IMG/VR virus record: IMGVR_UViG_3300025141_000557
Span: 1-28,482 of that record
DNA length: 28,482 bases
Direction: 5' to 3' (one strand)
Source: a virus
Shown here piece after piece: positions 6,157 to 14,600 of the stretch; the stretch's first letter is position 1; each line of letters opens with the position of its first letter. The notes under the pieces are model-generated. The model had not been told where the DNA came from. It did not search any database and was given only the letters and a program-made list of their open reading frames with translations. Position numbers and translations under genes: made by a program.

Positions 6157-7947
6157 TCAAGCGCCGGGGCCTTCCAAGAGTTTCTGCATCTTCGTCATGC
6201 GCTGAACGTCCAGCCCAGACGGTGCTTCGGGCTTAAGGTCGCTGCCCCGCTGCTGCGCCTGCGCTATCTGCAAGCCAAGCGCACCGGCTGAAGCGGGGGT
6301 GGTGGACCAGGTAGCGGACGGCATGCCCAGCGCCAGGGCTATCTGCTGCTCCTGCTGCCAGGTGTACTCCATGCCCCTGGCCACTTGGACTGAAATCTCC
6401 TCCTGCACGAGCCTCCGCCAGATCTCCAGCTCTTCAGGCGCCACCGCCTCCGCCGCCTCTATCCCCTGCTGGGTAAGGTCGCCGGCTGCGAAGTCTTCAA
6501 TCACCGTCTCAGGCGCCATGGCCGCACGGGCAGAGCGGGTCACGTCTATCCGCGCCTCCGTGCCAGGGTCCACCGGTCCCACCGCGCCCTTGACCGGCAC
6601 CACGTCCAGGGGCCGCTGGGGCATGACGGACTGGACCTTGTCTGCCATGAATGTAATGCGCCTTACTTCTCGCTGCACCGCCTCCTGTCTCTGAAGGGGT
6701 GGAATCTCGCTCATCTGCATGTTGAGTTGTGACTCGATACGCCCAGGGGTAGCACCTGACAACTCCGCCGCCATGTTTGAAAACTCTTCAGCGGTGATTG
6801 TCTTGATCGTCTGCCGCTTGGCCACCCTTCCGCTAAGCTTCGCAGCTTCGCCCAAAATTCCGCCAGCGACCTCGATGGATGGCGATTTGGCGATACCCTT
6901 AGCCGCAGCAGCCGCACCCTTGAGGACGGGTGCCAGCGCCTTCTTGGTCAGCGAGATAGCAGCAGGGGCCAGCAGCCCACCTACCAGCACGCCGGGTAGC
7001 CCACCGGACACCGCGCCAAAGACAGCGCCAGCAGCCCGGGAGCCTACCCGCTCTTGTGCAGCCTGTAGCAAGGTGCCAGCCAGGCTGGTGGGTGCCGTAG
7101 CCATCTCCTCTGCCAGGTCCGCAAGGCGTATCTCTAGCTTTGACAGCCGTGCCGCGTCTATCTGTCCTGCCGGGTCCAGGCTGGAGGGCTTTAGGTCGGT
7201 ACGCACGCCCTTTGCCGTCAGGGCCTCCGCCTCGGCCTCTAGCCCCGCCCGCTCTGCCTGCTGGGCGCTACGCTTGGTCGCTTTGTCCAGACCTGCCTTG
7301 ACCTTGCCCCGGGTGAACCGGGCCAGAGAGGACACGCCCAGCCCTACCACGGAGAACGCCCCGCCGATGGCCGCTCCCTCTGCGGTGGAGGTCAGCAGGT
7401 GGCCGGCTGCTTCTCCCGCGTCGATAGGTCCAGCGGTCTGCGCCACGTCTGACACGCCCTGCCCGCCGCCGATGGCCGCTCCCTCTGCCAGCCCGGGGAC
7501 AACCGCCTGAACGATGCGGGAGGCTGGAGCTATTCCTCTAGCGGCACCTTGGGCCACCTTGCCGATAGCACCCAGGGGGCCAAACACCGCACTGGCCACC
7601 GTGCCGCCCACCTGGCCGATGGTGGAGGCTATGGGGTTGGACTCCTCGAGGGTTTTCAGAGCCCCCCCCGCTTCTTCCCCGCCGATAACTCGAGCTAGCA
7701 CGTCGGTGCCGCCCAGGGTGAAGTCACTAGCAGCGCCCAGGGTGGCGGCTAGAACTGGAGCGTCTGTGGCCTCCGCTGGGTCCAGGGTGCGTATCTTGAA
7801 GCGCTTGCGGGTGTCCTCCGTGGTGTCAGCGGTGGCTGTGCCGTCCTGGATCGCCTTGACGGCATCGGCCTCTGGCAGGCGCAGGGGCTTGCCCTCGGTG
7901 TCCAGCAGCGGAACCGAGCCGTCAGATAGCCTGAAGAAGTTGGGCAT
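6157..7947 (-). CDS. Internal virion / DNA ejection protein candidate, 596 residues
   Basis: The gene starts at an ATG at 7947 with GAGGTAGACC upstream; the stop of the previous gene falls inside that site. The N-terminal 55 residues look like a small folded segment. Long Gly/Ala-rich, weakly hydrophobic stretches follow at about 75-210 and 300-365 (for example GAVFGAVSGGLPGVLVGGLL). These glycine-zipper patterns are common in phage internal core proteins that form a channel through the host membrane during DNA ejection. The region between and after them is helical and charged. It is the third of three consecutive Ala/Gln/Gly-rich genes placed after the tail nozzle candidate, where T7-like phages carry their internal core proteins. 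No transglycosylase motif was recognised. The role is inferred from composition and position. Confidence 0.65.
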   Translation of the reverse strand: MPNFFRLSDGSVPLLDTEGKPLRLPEADAVKAIQDGTATADTTEDTRKRFKIRTLDPAEATDAPVLAATLGAASDFTLGGTDVLARVIGGEEAGGALKTLEESNPIASTIGQVGGTVASAVFGPLGAIGKVAQGAARGIAPASRIVQAVVPGLAEGAAIGGGQGVSDVAQTAGPIDAGEAAGHLLTSTAEGAAIGGAFSVVGLGVSSLARFTRGKVKAGLDKATKRSAQQAERAGLEAEAEALTAKGVRTDLKPSSLDPAGQIDAARLSKLEIRLADLAEEMATAPTSLAGTLLQAAQERVGSRAAGAVFGAVSGGLPGVLVGGLLAPAAISLTKKALAPVLKGAAAAAKGIAKSPSIEVAGGILGEAAKLSGRVAKRQTIKTITAEEFSNMAAELSGATPGRIESQLNMQMSEIPPLQRQEAVQREVRRITFMADKVQSVMPQRPLDVVPVKGAVGPVDPGTEARIDVTRSARAAMAPETVIEDFAAGDLTQQGIEAAEAVAPEELEIWRRLVQEEISVQVARGMEYTWQQEQQIALALGMPSATWSTTPASAGALGLQIAQAQQRGSDLKPEAPSGLDVQRMTKMQKLLEGPGA

Positions 7948-7950
7948 GGT

Positions 7951-9393
7951 CTACCTCGCCCTGGCTAGCTTTTCCTGGGCCTTTATCTTGGTGGTGAGGT
8001 TTTTGATAGTTGAGACGATCAAGGGGGTCTGCTTTGAACCGGGGTCCGTTTGCAGAATGGCCATCAACTCCTGGCGCCGCTCATTCAGCCGCCCTGCAAG
8101 TTTGGACGCTATTTGCTGCTCGCTATCAAAGAAGGACGGGTAGTTGGGGTCAATCCTGGCAATCTCATCGGGGCGAGCGGTCACGCCGGACAGAGCCTTG
8201 ACGTGAAGGCTGATAATCTCCCCGCGCTGGCCTAGCAGCCTGGCGGCGTCGGTGCCGGGGAACCTGGCTGCGATTGACTCCAAGGCGCCCCTGCTTAGTT
8301 CCCCTGCCGCGCCCCCCGCCTTGGCCACCGCCGAAAAGAACTTTCTGCCAGCAGTGGTCCCTCGCATTTTGCGCAGGTCATTGATGAAGCGCTCCTCTCT
8401 GGCTGTAGAGGTGACAGCGGCTCGTATCTTGTTCTTGCTGTCCTTGTCCAGCTTGCCGCCACGGGTGGACTGTACGCCCCGCTTTGTGGTTACGGTGGAC
8501 TTGTCAGCCATCAGGGCCGCTGCTTGGTTGCCTGCCTGCATGGCCCGCTGCTCCAGTTGCGCCGCTGTCACCTCTGCGCCTGCCTTAAGTACTGGGTCTT
8601 GGCTGGACGCTGCAATGCCCTTAAGCATATCCGCCTGGTTTGCCGCTAGGCGCTTGTATGCTAGCGCCTCGGCTGCATCTTCTCTGCCAAGCCTTGCGGT
8701 GAGGGTGGCGAGGAAGGAGCGCTTCTCAGCGCGTATCCTGGCCTTGCCAGCCGCCCGCCCCTTCTGCTGCTGGATCTGCTGGTTGATCAGCCGGTCAGCG
8801 ATAACCAGCGCAGGGTTAGCGCCGCCCTGCATCATAAAGCCCATGGCCCGCCCGGCAGCCTCTGCCGCCCTCTCCAGGTCTGCCTGTTGTCCCAGCGATA
8901 GGCGCGGGGGTGGTGTCTCCCGCTCTGCCTCTGCGGTCATCCTGGCAAGGTCCGCCTGCACCCGTGATATCTGAGACTCCACATCTGCCCGTGCCGCGTC
9001 TGCGTCTGCGGCTATGGCGTCCCGCTCTGCCGGCGCCTGAAGCGCTACAGCGGCCTCTTGCTGCGCCTGCGCCGCCTTGGCCTTGGCTTGCGCTAAAAGC
9101 GCCGCACGGGCTTGCTCGCTGGACGAGAGGAACTCCTGAGACCCAAAGGGCAGATCCACGCCCTGCTGAGTGGTGGTGCTAGTGGCAGAGGTTGGGATAA
9201 ACGCCGGGGGTAGTGGCGCGGGTCCTGGCGCGGGCAGCGGCAAAGGAGCGGCAGAGGGGCTGTCTACGTTGACCCCGGTGATACCGCCGCTGTCATCCCC
9301 TCCGAAGAACGGAGAGGGCTTAGCGAGCGGACCAAAGCCGAACGCACCGCCAGTCTTGCCGAATGCTTCAGGGGGAGGGGGAAACGGGGGCAT
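7951..9393 (-). CDS. Internal virion protein candidate, coiled-coil, 480 residues
   Basis: The gene starts at an ATG at 9393 with AGGAGGACAGA upstream. The first 75 residues are Pro/Gly-rich and probably disordered (MPPFPPPPEAFGKTGGAFGF). From about 85 to 320 it is Ala/Gln/Glu/Arg-rich with long heptad-like helical stretches, suggesting a coiled coil. The C-terminal part (about 320-480) is mixed and helical, with many Lys and Arg. No enzyme motif was found. It lies between a Gln-rich protein and the glycine-zipper protein, and the set resembles the internal core proteins (T7 gp14-gp15-gp16 order) of short-tailed phages. The match is by position and composition only; a scaffold-like or tail-associated role cannot be excluded. 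Confidence 0.65.
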   Translation of the reverse strand: MPPFPPPPEAFGKTGGAFGFGPLAKPSPFFGGDDSGGITGVNVDSPSAAPLPLPAPGPAPLPPAFIPTSATSTTTQQGVDLPFGSQEFLSSSEQARAALLAQAKAKAAQAQQEAAVALQAPAERDAIAADADAARADVESQISRVQADLARMTAEAERETPPPRLSLGQQADLERAAEAAGRAMGFMMQGGANPALVIADRLINQQIQQQKGRAAGKARIRAEKRSFLATLTARLGREDAAEALAYKRLAANQADMLKGIAASSQDPVLKAGAEVTAAQLEQRAMQAGNQAAALMADKSTVTTKRGVQSTRGGKLDKDSKNKIRAAVTSTAREERFINDLRKMRGTTAGRKFFSAVAKAGGAAGELSRGALESIAARFPGTDAARLLGQRGEIISLHVKALSGVTARPDEIARIDPNYPSFFDSEQQIASKLAGRLNERRQELMAILQTDPGSKQTPLIVSTIKNLTTKIKAQEKLARAR

Positions 9394-9402
9394 TCTGTCC
9401 TC

Positions 9403-10035
9403 CTAGCTAGACTTCTGCTGCGTACCCTGGCTACCTGACAGCGCTGCCTGTGCGCGGCCTGCCTGCGCCATGAGTTGCGCCGCCATCATGCGCCGCTGCA
9501 TGTCAAATTGTTGCTGTTGAGTCAATAGCCGCTGCTGCTGAAGCCTGTTGAGTTGGCCCTGCTCTGCGCCTGCGGAGAGTTGCCGGTTCAAGCCGGCAAA
9601 GCCGAGCTGCTGTCCGAACTGCTGCCCGGCAAGCTGGCCCTGCCCCAACAGCGCCTGAATGATAGCCTGCTGCGCCGTGGCTTGCTCCTGTGCGGCGGCC
9701 ACCGCCGCCTGACCTGCAATGTTAGCCCCTGCCTGTGATGTGGCGTTAAGGGCAGCACGAGCCTGCGCCGGGTCGAACCCTGAGCCCAGGGAGCCAGCAA
9801 GGGTCTGCTGAAGCCGCTGCTGCTGAAGACCTGCCTGCTGGGCTGAGATAAGGTTCTGCCCACCAGCACGCTGCTGCAACTGCCCCAGGGCGGTGTCAAA
9901 GGCGGATGTGTTGAAATCCGGAATACCGGGAGCCGTAGGGGGTGTCCGGCTGGAGGGGTCCTTAAAAGTCTGCGTCCCGCTGGTCTTCTGCTTGGAGCCG
10001 AAGTGGCCCCCGAAGTTGCCGAACTTAAAAGCCAT
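9403..10035 (-). CDS. Gln/Ala-rich internal virion protein candidate, 210 residues
   Basis: The gene starts at an ATG at 10035 with GTAGGAGGATACC upstream. A short Gly/Phe-rich N-terminus (MAFKFGNFGGHFG) is followed by a helical region very rich in Gln and Ala from about 50 to 195 (for example QQQRLLTQQQQFDMQRRMM). Low-complexity Gln/Ala proteins of about 200 residues right after the tail nozzle gene are typical of the smallest internal core or ejection protein in podoviruses (T7 gp14 position). No catalytic motif is visible. It starts just after the stop of the 999-residue tail gene. Confidence 0.65.
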   Translation of the reverse strand: MAFKFGNFGGHFGSKQKTSGTQTFKDPSSRTPPTAPGIPDFNTSAFDTALGQLQQRAGGQNLISAQQAGLQQQRLQQTLAGSLGSGFDPAQARAALNATSQAGANIAGQAAVAAAQEQATAQQAIIQALLGQGQLAGQQFGQQLGFAGLNRQLSAGAEQGQLNRLQQQRLLTQQQQFDMQRRMMAAQLMAQAGRAQAALSGSQGTQQKSS

Positions 10036-10044
10036 GGTATCCTC

Positions 10045-13044
10045 CTACGTTTTTTCCAGGGTCCGCTTGCCACCGGGGCGATACAGGGGACCCTCTTGCA
10101 TGAACCCAAAGACCGCTGCTGTCAGTGACATGTTCGTGTTGGCCCTTGAGTACGATATCTTAGCACGAATACTCGTTACACCTTTCCCTGATGGCATTGA
10201 GTCAAGCAAACACCCCTCGTCTCGCACGGTCCCAGGCATAGTATAGTGATCCGTGAACGGGTTAGCCTCAACGCCCACCCATGCCAAGTCCTCCGCGTCC
10301 ACCCATATGGTGTCATAATTAAAGGCGTACTGGAGGGTAAGGGTCGCGTTCGGGATGTTCTTCTGTCCGAGCCAGAGCGTTCGAGTGGGAACGAACCTTG
10401 ACAGGGGTCCGCCCAGTCCATGCCAGCCGGTGTCAGCTGCCACCAGCACAGGGGACCCGTCCTCATCCGTTGAGGCATTTTCAGAGGCCCTGACGACCTT
10501 GCTACCATTGTGGAAGTACAGTTGCTCGTTGGGGTGTTCTTTCGTGCTGCCGTAGACAATGTCCACCCCTGGCAATGTCCACAGAACCCAGGAGTCATGC
10601 TCCCAAAAATAGAGCAGCATGGCGTGGCTGGTCACGAATACTGCGGCACCCACGGTCTCCCAGATGGCGGCAGCCTTCACCGTTCCACTGTTGGCGGTGT
10701 AATACATCATGCGCTCGCCAATGACCCTATTCACCTTAAAACTGGGCGTAATCAGGTAGATAATATCATTGGTGCCCTTGAAGAAAACGCCCACGTCGGT
10801 GGCTACCACCGTCTTCTCGTTGTCGGTGCCTATGGCGCCAGACAAAAGCTCAGCCGGCCTGTATCCGTAGCCCTGCCCCGTGTTGTCTCGTTCCACGCCG
10901 CTGGCGACATAGATCCGCCGCTCCTTGAAGATAATCAGCCGGCCTCGGTGGCTTTGCAGCGCAGTTATCCTCCCCCCTTCTCCGTCGATGGGGATCTCCA
11001 GGAACGCTGAATGATTCAATGGGTCATTAAATCCGCTCTGCTTTCCGTATCTAACGACGGTGGACTCTCGGCTCCTTGGAGCGTAGCAGTAGCGGCCATG
11101 GTGCAGCGCCGCCACTCGGTGGCCTTCCGGGGGGTCGTTATCCAAGACGCCGCCCGTGGTGTAGATCGCGGAGGCGAGAGAGGCATCTGCCAAGAGATCG
11201 GTATAGGTGGCCGCTAGGTTATACAGCCTGGTTTGAGCCGTTCCGCCGGTCAGGAACAGCCACACGCCCCCGTCTGCCTCCGTGCGGTACAGCTCCCATT
11301 CCACGTAATCCCGGTTGCTCACCGCGCAGGCGTTTACCTCGATATCCACCTTCCTTGTTCCCGGGTTAACAAACTTCGTGGCCTGACTCATAGCGCTGCG
11401 GAACACGCGGCCATCGGCATCTGTGGCCTTCCAGAGTATGCGGTAGTAGTAGGTTCCCGCTGCAATGGAGCCTCCGGAGCCCGCATCGGTTGCCTTTGGC
11501 TTTGGCGGAATAATCGGCCAAGCATCCTCTACGATGTCCTGCCCATCCGTGTAGTAGGGCAGGGCGCTGGGGATGCGGATGCCCTTTTCACTCAGCACGG
11601 GCTTAAACGAGGTCTGTTGGGTCACGGTAACAAGCTTCGCGCCCGCCGTGGTGTTGTTTGCGTTTTTGAGGTAGAGGCAGGCGAATATGTGGTTCTCCCC
11701 CTCGGTGGTTACCCTGCTTATTTCCCTGGGGTGTCCAATGGCGGCATCCCCGAGCCAGGCGCTGCCCGCCAGGAACTTCCCCCGGGAGGGCTGCGCCTTT
11801 ATGGACGACAGGTTATTAGTGCCGTCCCAGAGGATGTTAGCCAGTGGTCCAAGGTCCAAGGTGGACCACGCATTCACCGTAATCGGATAAATCCACCGCC
11901 CTGAAGGTCCCGCGAAAAATGGGGGAGTTATCGGGGAGCATCCGTTAACGGAGTTTCGGAACGTGCCCATGGACGTGGCAAATGGAGAGCCGACCCAAGA
12001 CGTTATGTAGTCCCTCTCCACGGTTTCAGTAGAGGATAGGCCGCCGAGCTGCTGCGCTCCCGTGTCTCGGTAGCTGAAGAAAATAGACATAATCGTGTCA
12101 GAGGTCTGAAGCCCAACGGCAGAGACGGCCTCCTCAGTCCCCGGGGGAGTCCATAGCGTTTGAAAGGTCATCGAGTTTCCATCGGTTACATTGTACCCAA
12201 TGGCCGTTACCGCCTTGCTACCAGTGTCTCTTACAACAACTACGGCATGGCCCCCGCCGGCAGGGTTCGTCATCGGAGTAAGCCCAATGGGCTGGGTGTT
12301 TCCACCTACTGCAATTGGATAGGTCCCAAGGAGACCGCCGTTAGCGGAGTTGAAGGCCAGCATCTCCGTTGTGGTGGCGCTGTCCGCCGCCGCTGTCATC
12401 AAGTGGCCACCGCCCAGGTCTACAACGAATAGCAAGGGGGAGGAAAATGCAGTAGATGAGGCCAGCGCCGCTGATACGGTGAATGATTTAGTGGCTTCGT
12501 TAAAGAACCCCCACCTAAGTGCGGATGAACCCGCCCTATACACGTAGGTTAACTGGTCCTGAACGCAAATGACCCTAACTACATTGTTATTAGCGCCACC
12601 GGTATACGTATCTGAGTCTACAAGGCTCCCGTCTGACCGGTCATAAGCTTTAAGGGTCAAGGTGTTGTTAAAGGTGAACGCTATCACCCTGTAGTTGTCA
12701 TTCTGGCACATCTCAATTCCAGTGATGGCCTGGTTATCTACATTCAGTTCCTCGACGTCAATGTCGAACAGGTTTAGGTCTCCAATGGAGACGCCCTCGT
12801 TGTCCCCGTCGCTGACCTTCAGTACATCCCCGCCCATGTAAAGCTTGTCCTCATGGATGAAGATATTTGCCTGGTCTTCCTCGTCGTCGCTCACCTCGAC
12901 GGTGCCCACCCGGGGGAACATCTCATTCCGATGCACTGGGTACATGTTCTGGATGAGGATAGGGCGCTCAGAGGTCTTTGGGTCTGACCCTGCGTCCATG
13001 CCCTTGGCGAAGCTTACAGCCTTGACTAGTTCTTTAGGCGGCAT
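10045..13044 (-). CDS. Large tail protein, probable tail nozzle (tail tubular protein B-like), 999 residues
   Basis: The gene starts at an ATG at 13044, directly after the upstream TAG stop, so translational coupling is likely (no strong ribosome-binding site). It is the largest gene in the window. The N-terminus (KELVKAVSFAKGMDAGSDP) and repeated short beta-patterns fit a beta-propeller-like tail protein. Around residues 660-760 it has RITALQSHRGRLIIFKERRIYVASG and then TDVGVFFKGTNDIIYLI. This is a pattern I associate with podovirus nozzle or stabilisation proteins, where propeller strands carry 'rGRLixFkerriYxS'. It follows the adaptor gene and precedes the internal virion genes, as T7 gene 12 does. 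It should form the lower tail tube. The sequence looks somewhat richer in A/T than its neighbours around 11900-12900. A P22-like needle or stabilisation role is the main alternative. Confidence 0.65.
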   Translation of the reverse strand: MPPKELVKAVSFAKGMDAGSDPKTSERPILIQNMYPVHRNEMFPRVGTVEVSDDEEDQANIFIHEDKLYMGGDVLKVSDGDNEGVSIGDLNLFDIDVEELNVDNQAITGIEMCQNDNYRVIAFTFNNTLTLKAYDRSDGSLVDSDTYTGGANNNVVRVICVQDQLTYVYRAGSSALRWGFFNEATKSFTVSAALASSTAFSSPLLFVVDLGGGHLMTAAADSATTTEMLAFNSANGGLLGTYPIAVGGNTQPIGLTPMTNPAGGGHAVVVVRDTGSKAVTAIGYNVTDGNSMTFQTLWTPPGTEEAVSAVGLQTSDTIMSIFFSYRDTGAQQLGGLSSTETVERDYITSWVGSPFATSMGTFRNSVNGCSPITPPFFAGPSGRWIYPITVNAWSTLDLGPLANILWDGTNNLSSIKAQPSRGKFLAGSAWLGDAAIGHPREISRVTTEGENHIFACLYLKNANNTTAGAKLVTVTQQTSFKPVLSEKGIRIPSALPYYTDGQDIVEDAWPIIPPKPKATDAGSGGSIAAGTYYYRILWKATDADGRVFRSAMSQATKFVNPGTRKVDIEVNACAVSNRDYVEWELYRTEADGGVWLFLTGGTAQTRLYNLAATYTDLLADASLASAIYTTGGVLDNDPPEGHRVAALHHGRYCYAPRSRESTVVRYGKQSGFNDPLNHSAFLEIPIDGEGGRITALQSHRGRLIIFKERRIYVASGVERDNTGQGYGYRPAELLSGAIGTDNEKTVVATDVGVFFKGTNDIIYLITPSFKVNRVIGERMMYYTANSGTVKAAAIWETVGAAVFVTSHAMLLYFWEHDSWVLWTLPGVDIVYGSTKEHPNEQLYFHNGSKVVRASENASTDEDGSPVLVAADTGWHGLGGPLSRFVPTRTLWLGQKNIPNATLTLQYAFNYDTIWVDAEDLAWVGVEANPFTDHYTMPGTVRDEGCLLDSMPSGKGVTSIRAKISYSRANTNMSLTAAVFGFMQEGPLYRPGGKRTLEKT

Positions 13045-13437
13045 CTAAAGCACCCACAGGGCCACTGTGCAGGCCCCTGAAGTTGTAACCTGGATTACTT
13101 TATCATCAGTGACGGCCACATCTGCCGGCGTCTGGTACACGTACACGGCTGCGGATGGGATACCCGCCAAGATGCCAGCAGGGCGGCGCTCTAGCGGGTT
13201 ACCTACCTTGGAGGTGCCTGATGGTAGGTCAACGTCTATCCGCCTGGCACCCATGAACGGCTGAGCCCTGGTCTGCTCGATATCCCCCCGGGCGCTGTCC
13301 AGGTCGTCCCTGTCTACCGCTGGCGCCTCAAGGGGCTCCGGGGCCTTCTCTACCAGACCGACAGCAGCATCCTGCGCCGCTAGTGAGGCACGGGCTACGA
13401 AGTCATCAATGGCTGGGTTCTGGTCACCTGCTGGCAT
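13045..13437 (-). CDS. Hypothetical structural protein, 130 residues
   Basis: The gene starts at an ATG at 13437 with AGGATGAGAC upstream, and its stop touches the start of the 999-residue gene. The N-terminal half is acidic and helical (DDFVARASLAAQDAAVGLVEKA). The C-terminal half is a small beta-rich segment ending VIQVTTSGACTVALWVL. Short proteins of this kind often sit between the adaptor and nozzle genes of podoviruses, but I recognise no family. Its role as a minor neck or tail component is inferred from position only. Confidence 0.65.
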   Translation of the reverse strand: MPAGDQNPAIDDFVARASLAAQDAAVGLVEKAPEPLEAPAVDRDDLDSARGDIEQTRAQPFMGARRIDVDLPSGTSKVGNPLERRPAGILAGIPSAAVYVYQTPADVAVTDDKVIQVTTSGACTVALWVL

Positions 13438-13445
13438 GTCTCATC

Positions 13446-14156
13446 CTATGGCAGCCCAAGGTTTCGCCGGCCATACCTGTTGTACCCTCGCCGGCCTCCC
13501 TGGAACCTACCGCCGCCAGCGTCCCAGATCTTACGGGCGGTCCCCAGGTTGCGCAGCTCTGCCCGCTTGCGGATAGACGCCTCCAACTTCCCCAGGAAGG
13601 CAAAGGACACCGTTACGTCCTTGGCCTCCGTGTCCAACTGCCAGGAGCACACCTTACGCACCACGTACTCGTCCCACCCGTGTATGCCGTCGTAGGTGTC
13701 TGCATCGTTTCCCATGTCGGCAATGACCGGGATGTGCCAGAGCCGCAAGCCAGCAGCCTGAGTCCAGCCGGGTAGCCTGTCGAACATGATAGAGGGGCCC
13801 ACCAGCCTCCACCGAATATCCTCTCGATGCTGCCAGTTTTGCCGCAGGTCGTCCTGGTCCCTCAGATCGAATGTATCAAGGGGCTGACTCCACCCGCCAT
13901 CCTTCCGCAGCACCTGCAAGAACAACTGCTTGTAGCTTGCCGTAGGCAGGGCCACTGTCTGAGCGTTGATCGTAACTTTCAGGTCTACGCTCTCCACCCG
14001 CCAATAGGGGTCACCAGAGATAATGATATCGTCCACCTCCTGGACAGCGAGGTTGATATCTTCGTTCAACTCTGCGTCTGTTACGCGGATAGACCGGGCG
14101 TCACATCTACGGCGGATGCGATCCCGCAGGGACAGGAGTGTGGTGGTACGGGACAT
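13446..14156 (-). CDS. Head-tail adaptor / tail tubular protein A-like, 236 residues
   Basis: The gene starts at an ATG at 14156 with GGGAGCGCACC upstream. The N-terminus TTLLSLRDRIRRRCDARSIR followed by VTDAELNEDINLAVQEVDDII has the helix-loop-helix pattern of phage adaptor proteins (T7 gp11 / P22 gp4-like), in which an early 'D.El...iN.a..el...i' stretch packs against the portal. A beta-rich middle follows (VDLKVTINAQTVALPTASYKQ). The C-terminal helix is basic (EASIRKRAELRNLGTARKIW). The length and position, after the capsid and before the nozzle candidate, agree. It would connect portal and tail. Confidence 0.75.
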   Translation of the reverse strand: MSRTTTLLSLRDRIRRRCDARSIRVTDAELNEDINLAVQEVDDIIISGDPYWRVESVDLKVTINAQTVALPTASYKQLFLQVLRKDGGWSQPLDTFDLRDQDDLRQNWQHREDIRWRLVGPSIMFDRLPGWTQAAGLRLWHIPVIADMGNDADTYDGIHGWDEYVVRKVCSWQLDTEAKDVTVSFAFLGKLEASIRKRAELRNLGTARKIWDAGGGRFQGGRRGYNRYGRRNLGLP

Positions 14157-14186
14157 GGTGCGCTCCCTTGGGGCAGCGCCCCGGGC

Positions 14187-14582
14187 CTAAACCTTCTTAT
14201 TGCTCAAGTGTACCCTAACATACAGCCGGTTACTGATGATGTTGACCAGCGCCCCGGAGTCGCTCTCCACACCAAGATAGATCTTCTTGGTGGTGCCACC
14301 CGGCACAGGATACAGGCGCATGAACGGGTTAATGCTCTTGGTGCTTCCGCTATCCGCCACGGTGAGACCGATGAACTCCAGGTCTCCCCATGGCTCGGAC
14401 AGGTTCAGGTCGTACAGTCCCACGCCCCCGTGTGTTACGGGGGTAGTACCGTCCAGGACCCTCTTAAGTCCGCTAGACATGGACTCATAATCCCCTGAAG
14501 CGTCCATGAGGATATAGCCCGAGAAGGTGTTTTCCTGGGGGCTGTCTGTATTCGAGCCGTGCCGCGCTAGCTTGGTAGCCAT
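14187..14582 (-). CDS. Hypothetical virion protein downstream of the capsid, 131 residues
   Basis: The gene starts at an ATG at 14582 with AGGAGGCTGAT upstream. The product is beta-rich and mildly acidic (LEFIGLTVADSGSTKSINPF, VSNRLYVRVHL-like C-terminus). It has no membrane segment and no known motif. Small beta-proteins encoded right after the major capsid gene are often decoration or head-completion proteins, so that role is possible. It could equally be a neck component. I do not recognise a family. Confidence 0.65.
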   Translation of the reverse strand: MATKLARHGSNTDSPQENTFSGYILMDASGDYESMSSGLKRVLDGTTPVTHGGVGLYDLNLSEPWGDLEFIGLTVADSGSTKSINPFMRLYPVPGGTTKKIYLGVESDSGALVNIISNRLYVRVHLSNKKV

Positions 14583-14600
14583 ATCAGCCTCCTATCCGGC

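Noticed and set aside
4736-8974. Long plus-strand open frames (for example 4736-5560, 6719-7510, 7514-8143, 8252-8974)
   Set aside because: They lie opposite well-supported minus-strand genes, have Ser/Ala/Arg-rich compositions typical of antisense frames in GC-rich DNA, lack ribosome-binding sites and show no recognisable domains.
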